The position numbers and the translations under genes were made by a program. Below are positions 58,101 to 64,000 of a stretch of DNA of 64,000 bases, in pieces. Origin of the DNA: Ficedula albicollis. Lineage: Eukaryota; Chordata; Aves; Passeriformes; Muscicapidae. The DNA is taken from positions 11,863,322 through 11,927,321 of the forward strand of contig NC_021678.1 in the NCBI RefSeq assembly GCF_000247815.1, read 5' to 3'. The notes under the pieces are model-generated. The model was not told the DNA's origin. It did no database searches and worked only from the letters and a program-made list of their open reading frames with translations. Position 1 is the stretch's first letter; every line of letters begins with the position of its first letter.

Positions 58101-59814
58101 CTCCCCTCTCCAAAAAAAAATCCTTAAAAACATCTACTTCATAGCACTGACACAGCAAAGAACATCATTCTTCCACCACCTGCTTGCATGTCTGCAGACT
58201 AAGATGTAACAAAAGGAGTAACAACCTAGAGAATACTACCTAACTGCACAGTACCTCAAAAACACACCAACTCTTGTACATATTTTAAGTTCATTTTCCA
58301 TACAAGTTTCAATTTAGCTTTAACTTGAATTTCTATCAGCAAAGGATTTTTTTTTGCCTCTGCTGCCTTTTTACTGGTTTCTCCCCCATGGCACAAACCC
58401 ATTATTTTTCTCTGACATCTCCAGAAATTAATTTCTTTTAATCTTTTGTTACCTTTACCTAATGTCATCAATATTCAACATTCTACCTCTGAAAACCGAT
58501 TTTAAAAAAATCTATTATTTTCTCCATCCCTCTCGCAGTTACAGGACTGTTATTACCATTTATTCACAATCACTTTTCTCTTGAATACATCTACCCTGCA
58601 GCCCATCCAGGAGAAGACTACAAGGCACTGATCAAAGAATGAGACTGGCTATATTAATCCTCATTTGGTACAACAGACACACTACACCAAGCTGATAAGG
58701 TAAGGTAAGGTAAGGTAAGATAACATAAGATAGAGGTTTTTACAATATGAAAATAGAGCTTTTTTTAATATTCCCTCTAATTAAATAGTAAAGTCACTGT
58801 ACCAGCTCACATGACTACTTTTGATCTAAAAAGACTCTAAGGGGATAGCAAATAACCTTTAGTTGGTAGAGCAAGTGACAACCTCGAACAAGAGACATCT
58901 AAAATACTTACACAGAAGATACAGGGCATTTTAAAATGTGTACTTAAAACCAGCACTCAGTCTCCCCCATGGAGTTCAATAAGCAGAGCAATTTCTCACT
59001 GTCTGTGCATAAAAGCCATCATATCTACTAACAAAAACTGTTGGTGCATACATTGGCCTTTCAGACATATGTGGTCTTACATTTTGTCACTTTGGAGCAG
59101 ATGCTTAATTGGGAGGAAGTGATTTTAAACATCTGTAGCCAGCATCTGAGAAGGTGAATGAAGACCACACAGAGCCTTGAGGAAATTAAAAGTCTGTGCA
59201 ATTATGTCATTTCCTAGTATGAGTATTTAGAAGAATTTAAATAAATAAACAACACCAGAAGTTTCAATAGAGAACCTTCAAAAACCTTCCTTTCCTCTCA
59301 CTTGCCTTCCTGTGCCTTAGAAAATAATTGGCAATTGAGGAGATATCAAGTCCATTAAATAAGGTTAGACCAACAAGAGATACTGCTTTCCTTCAAGGAA
59401 AAAAACCAGGGAAAACCCCACCAATTTAGTACCAAGCCTTTAAACCCTTGGGGAAACACAGCAAAACAGAGTAAATATTTAAAATGTAAAACATTACTCA
59501 GTTCTAGCGGGTCTCAGGTGTACTGCAACAACTCAGGTTTAGCAGCTACACTGCAGCACGTACAACTGCAAAAGTCTTCCACCGAGAGGAGCCAGGGGAC
59601 AGACTCCCCAGAATCCAAGTCTCCAACTTGCAATGGCATTGCTGCGCTGACCCCCAGAGCTGAGCAAATGCCTGCCTCCTGATTTCCAGTTACATCTTTC
59701 AGAAGCCAGGTTCTTTCCCTCACAGAAGAGCTCAGATAAAAAAGAACATCCAGCTAAGGTTTTTCTGCTCGGCGAGATGATACACTGGGAAAAAATGAGG
59801 GAAGCAAACAGATC
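55135..59814. other. Intronic sequence, no gene seen
   Basis: A GC-richer stretch lies at 56440-57060. The Ser/Thr-rich 129-codon frame at 57304-57693 has no known relatives that I recognise. A (TAAGG)n run lies at 58696-58730. No exon is supported. Confidence 0.5.
58696..58730 (+). repeat. (TAAGG)n pentamer microsatellite
   Basis: Four perfect taagg units, then taaga, taaca, taaga. Each ggtaag junction resembles a splice donor on the plus strand. Confidence 0.9.
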
Positions 59815-61359
59815 AGGCTCCATCACTGTGAGTAGAGGTGGCCATGAAATTCAGTTTCAGCAAACATTCAGTAGGACTTCCATTTTTCAAAACTGCTTTG
59901 CTTAAGCACAGCATCATCTACAGAAATCAGATAGTTACTACATTTCTGAAATTTTAATTTAAAACCGCAAGCCTTAACAAAATTAAAAACATGTTTAAAT
60001 AAAAATACAAATTCAGCCTGGTTTTGCTACCTCTCCTTTCTAGAAGTCATTTACTATTGTACTGAACACAGGCTGGGTTTTTTCACTATCAAATATGTAA
60101 AAATAAACGTTACTTTGCTAGGAAGATTACTGATTGAAAACTTGAAATTTAATTAGAATCAAGTCAACAAAATGGCAATGGTTCAGCTCACACACAGTTT
60201 ATAAAACATGAGGAAAATCACAAGGTTTCACAAAAATTATATGACCAGTAAGTATTTCTCTAAATTGATAAAATCACTCTCTAAAAATCTTCCTCAAGGA
60301 GATGCCAGACCTGAGAGTGGAGAACTGCTACATAAAAATCACTGTAAGTAGCATTAGTAAACCAATGGTGTCTAGGAATATTGAAAGACCTTGTCATAAT
60401 TCTCAGCTCATAAAACTGCTGGAGTAGCTCCATGGCAGAAGTGAAAGACTTGGAAGAGGACAGTATGGTGTGTTGTGCCATCACACATTCACTCCTATAG
60501 CTGACATGCTTTGGCTTGACAGTAAAAAAAATCTTTCTTTGATTTAAGCCACAGACTACGGCTTTATGAAAAAAAAAAAAAAACAGGCTCCATCACTGTG
60601 AGTAGAGGTGGCCATGAAATTCAGTTTCAGCAAACATTCAGTAGGACTTCCATTTTTCAAAACTGCTTTGCTTAAGCACAGCATCATCTACAGAAATCAG
60701 ATAGTTACTACATTTCTGAAATTTTAATTTAAAACCGCAAGCCTTAACAAAATTAAAAACATGTTTAAATAAAAATACAAATTCAGCCTGGTTTTGCTAC
60801 CTCTCCTTTCTAGAAGTCATTTACTATTGTACTGAACACAGGCTGGGTTTTTTCACTATCAAATATGTAAAAATAAACGTTACTTTGCTAGGAAGATTAC
60901 TGATTGAAAACTTGAAATTTAATTAGAATCAAGTCAACAAAATGGCAATGGTTCAGCTCACACACAGTTTATAAAACATGAGGAAAATCACAAGGTTTCA
61001 CAAAAATTATATGACCAGTAAGTATTTCTCTAAATTGATAAAATCACTCTCTAAAAATCTTCCTCAAGGAGATGCCAGACCTGAGAGTGGAGAACTGCTA
61101 CATAAAAATCACTGTAAGTAGCATTAGTAAACCAATGGTGTCTAGGAATATTGAAAGACCTTGTCATAATTCTCAGCTCATAAAACTGCTGGAGTAGCTC
61201 CATGGCAGAAGTGAAAGACTTGGAAGAGGACAGTATGGTGTGTTGTGCCATCACACATTCACTCCTATAGCTGACATGCTTTGGCTTGACAGTAAAAAAA
61301 ATCTTTCTTTGATTTAAGCCACAGACTATGGCTTTATGAAAAAAAAAAAAAAAAAAAAA
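59815..61359. repeat. 769-bp tandem duplication with poly(A) at the end of each copy
   Basis: Copy 1 59815-60583, copy 2 60584-61359. Both start caggctccatcactgtgagt and end gctttatg plus A's (15 and 21). Reading both, I see one substitution (gactacgg versus gactatgg) and the A-tract length change. The 67-codon minus-strand frames at 60281-60484 and 61051-61254 are the same sequence twice and have no recognised function. The near identity means either a very recent duplication or an assembly duplication. Confidence 0.95.
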
Positions 61360-64000
61360 GGCAGCTCAAAAGAGCAAGATGCTGTTTCACAACATGCATT
61401 GGGGAGGATACAGCAGGGAATGCACACCTGACACTGACAGCTTTATGAGGGGTTTCTGGATCACAAGATGGTCTGAAAATTTCTGTGTACAAATCAATGT
61501 ATTCAAATCACCAAACTCACACACACTGAGTACCAAAACCAAATACCATTTTGAAGTAGTGTAGTGTCTTCATTCCAGTAGAACTGGAACATGGTTTCCC
61601 CCTCCATGGAACAAACCCTAATACAAGTAGCAAAAATTTCAAGAAAAAAATATTATTAAAACCTCCATGAAAAACTTCCATTTTTGTCCCACATGAAAAT
61701 ATGTTACCTCAGCTTTTGGTATGTAACTTTTTATTTTAAAAAAAATTGAATTAATTGGTTGCTATTAATTAGCAGTCAAAGACAGAGAAACAAGCATGCT
61801 CTCTCCTCTCAGAGGAGTTATGATGGTACCCTCAAAGCTGACTCAGGAATTAATGTAGCTGTTTCAAGAAACAAAATAGCAAAAGATTCAGTCTTTGGCA
61901 GCTTTTAAACCATCTGTTCCGCACTATTTTAATCACTTCTGCTCAGTAGAGAGATTACGGGTTTCAGTTCATTTGCGATGGAAAAACAAAGAATGCTGCA
62001 TTTTTTCAGCATGTGGGGGGAAATCCAGAAGCCTCCCAAGTACCCTGAAACTGGGGTACATGAAAGTAAAAGGCTTACTGGGCTGCACGCTTGAGCGTGA
62101 TGAAACCACCCTCCCCCTCCATGAGGGATTCCTCCTGTGCTTCGAAGCAAACACAAATTGGAATGTGCCACACTGACCTGAAAAAAGGGGCATGTGGGGA
62201 AGGAGCTCCTATTAGCCACTTTATTCTGGCAAAACAATTAGTATCATTCTTTCCAATGAAGAACCCAAAAGTTCCCATTGCTATTTGTTGTGGGAAGCTG
62301 CCTACTAACGTGAAGGATGTGTTTCCTCAGCTCAGCAGTTACACACTTACAATGACCTCCTTGTAACACTACAAGTCCAGCAGGGTGGAAGCAATAGGTG
62401 GGTTAGAAGGGATGAGCCTGTCTTCTCTGTAACACAGTGATTTCTTGTTCCCTCTCCCCATCCCTGAAAGAAGAGCAAACAGTCCTCCAAGGTGACGAGC
62501 AAACACAGAAGTCTGGTCACTGTAATGTTCCAGTTTCTGCTTCCATTGTGATGTCCTAGTAGTTTGAAGGGGATCTGACACAGATCTCTGAGCTGCATTT
62601 GAAATGATGTGTCAGTTCCTCCTCAGGGCACTGAAGGAGTCCTCCCCAAAATTCAAAGCTAATGTGGTCTTCTTGAAAACATCAAACAGTTATCCAGACC
62701 TAAAATGATTTGGTCTGTGATTTGATTAAGATGTAGGTAGCTGAACAAATTTATTAAGAGGGAACTTGAACTCCACCTGAACTCAGCTTGTCCAAGCTCA
62801 TTGTCCCACTGAAAAAGTTTATTCTGTTGTAAAAATTAATTCTTAGTATTCCTATGGTCAGTAACTCCCATATGTTACCATTTTATACTGATATTAAAAG
62901 AGCAACTCAACTACATGAAGGTCAGCATGAATTCAGCTAAACAGGTTTGGTATATTTGTTTTGCATGGCCTTGGATGACTGACAGTGTTGCCTGGAAAAT
63001 AAATAAATAAATGCATTAAGCAATTTTTTATTTCCCTTACCAGTTTTCAAGCAGTGCAGTGTAAATTCACATTTACTGCCTTTTGCAGTCATCAAAACTA
63101 GCAAGAAACTGAATGTATTCATAAAAATGCTTGATTTCTGCATATAGACAAAACATGCTCAAAAATAAAACCAGAATCAACAGTTTACCTTGAGTATAAA
63201 TGATAAAGCATTTACTATGATGCAGAATACACCCCTATGCTTGTAGTTAAGACTATAATAACTCTTAACTATGTAAATCAGGTAGGTAGAAAAAGATCCT
63301 CTGGTTTACATAGATTTTTGCAGCCACTTTCCATTGCTGAAGGATCCTCTAGGTGGATTAATCATCTCTGATCTCAGATTAAGCTGTAGGTTTCCACAGG
63401 AAACATTTTCTATACTACAGCAAACAAAAACACAGTGAGGTACTTTTCTTCCTCTTTTTTCACCTTGTTTTCCCAGTTTGAGGCCTTTAGCATTTATTCC
63501 ATCTGGATATCCAGCTACCAAAACCCTGTAAAAATCAAGACCTGTGAATATCATATACCCACAGAGGGTGCCGGTCTGAACCAGAAAGGGATTGTAGTGT
63601 TCTATTTTTAGGTCAGAAATGTCACAGTCAATAGTGAGGCACATATCCTGCTTCACTCTGCCCTGGAGGTAACAGCTTTAAAGGTCAGAAAGCAATGCTT
63701 TCTGGAGATACCCCACTCCAGCTTCCCCAATCAGAATGTGTGATTTGCCTTTTGAATCTGAAAGTTATTTACCCACAGTGAGACTTCAAACTGTTCAGAC
63801 CTGCACACATGTGCACTTTGGACAGTTGTTTCCCCTTATGACAGGACTCTTTCTTAGAGTCCATAGGATGCTTCCTGCTCTTGCTCTCTGTGATTCAAGC
63901 ACAAAAGACAGATTGAACTGTCCCCTAAGTGCCACCCCAGAAACAGAAAGATAGAAGCAAAAGCATGAAGCATGGCAAATGCTCCTCAAGGAACTCTTCT
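61360..64000. other. Intronic sequence, no gene seen
   Basis: AT-rich, with small (AAAT)n at about 62998-63012. The longest frame, 63306-63656 on the minus strand (116 codons), is unrecognised. Its length is within what AT-rich non-coding DNA of this size can give by chance. Confidence 0.5.

Noticed and set aside
60281..61254. Two identical 67-codon minus-strand frames, which could suggest a duplicated gene
   Set aside because: They are the same non-coding sequence in the two copies of the 769-bp duplication; no family is recognised.
63306..63656. 116-codon minus-strand frame
   Set aside because: It looks protein-like in part, and a donor-like AAG|gtgaaa lies inside it, but no family is recognised and the length is within chance for AT-rich DNA.

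Overview
The window is vertebrate, most likely avian, nuclear DNA. It is AT-rich and non-coding for almost its whole length, carries few interspersed repeats (no Alu-, B1- or ERV-like insertions and no fresh CR1 recognised), and has a few sharply GC-rich, CpG-rich islands. Nothing bacterial, such as operons, ribosome-binding sites or CRISPR arrays, is present. The bird assignment is an inference. The vertebrate assignment is firm because of one diagnostic exon.

The anchor is a single coding exon at 518-662 on the minus strand. Its 145 bases have a clean acceptor and donor and translate to a stretch I recognise as ZMIZ1 (Zimp10), roughly residues 94-141 of the human protein. The gene is read right to left, so everything to the right of 662 lies upstream (5') of this exon. 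I searched by eye for the exons that encode the first ~93 residues and did not find them. The rest of the window is therefore best read as one very long 5' intron of ZMIZ1 with internal CpG islands, unless those exons are hidden in damaged sequence.

Layout. 1-517: intron 3' of the exon. 663-11.2 kb: AT-rich intron with a perfect 12-bp hairpin, a 47-bp tandem duplication and ancient repeat relics. 11.2-14.5 kb: CpG-rich patches, a 41-bp minisatellite and three pure G tracts. 14.5-41.3 kb: ordinary intron with MIR/L2-like relics, a compound tandem repeat at 31.8 kb and a degenerate L2-type reverse transcriptase fragment at 36.5 kb. 41.3-45.5 kb: two CpG islands that look like internal promoters, each interrupted by a huge G tract, plus a small G tract. 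45.5-64 kb: intron with an unusual number of short direct duplications (74, 86, 136 and 769 bp).

The most striking signal is six uninterrupted G tracts (63, 166, 1541, 1472, 876 and 36 bases, 4154 in all, about 6.5% of the window). All are G on the plus strand and all sit in GC-rich or minisatellite sequence. Two are bracketed by direct copies of their own flank. I read them as failed gap closure or consensus in G-rich 'dark' DNA rather than real homopolymers, so true sequence, possibly promoters or first exons, is probably missing there. Every long poly-Gly or poly-Pro reading frame in the window comes from these tracts and is not a gene.
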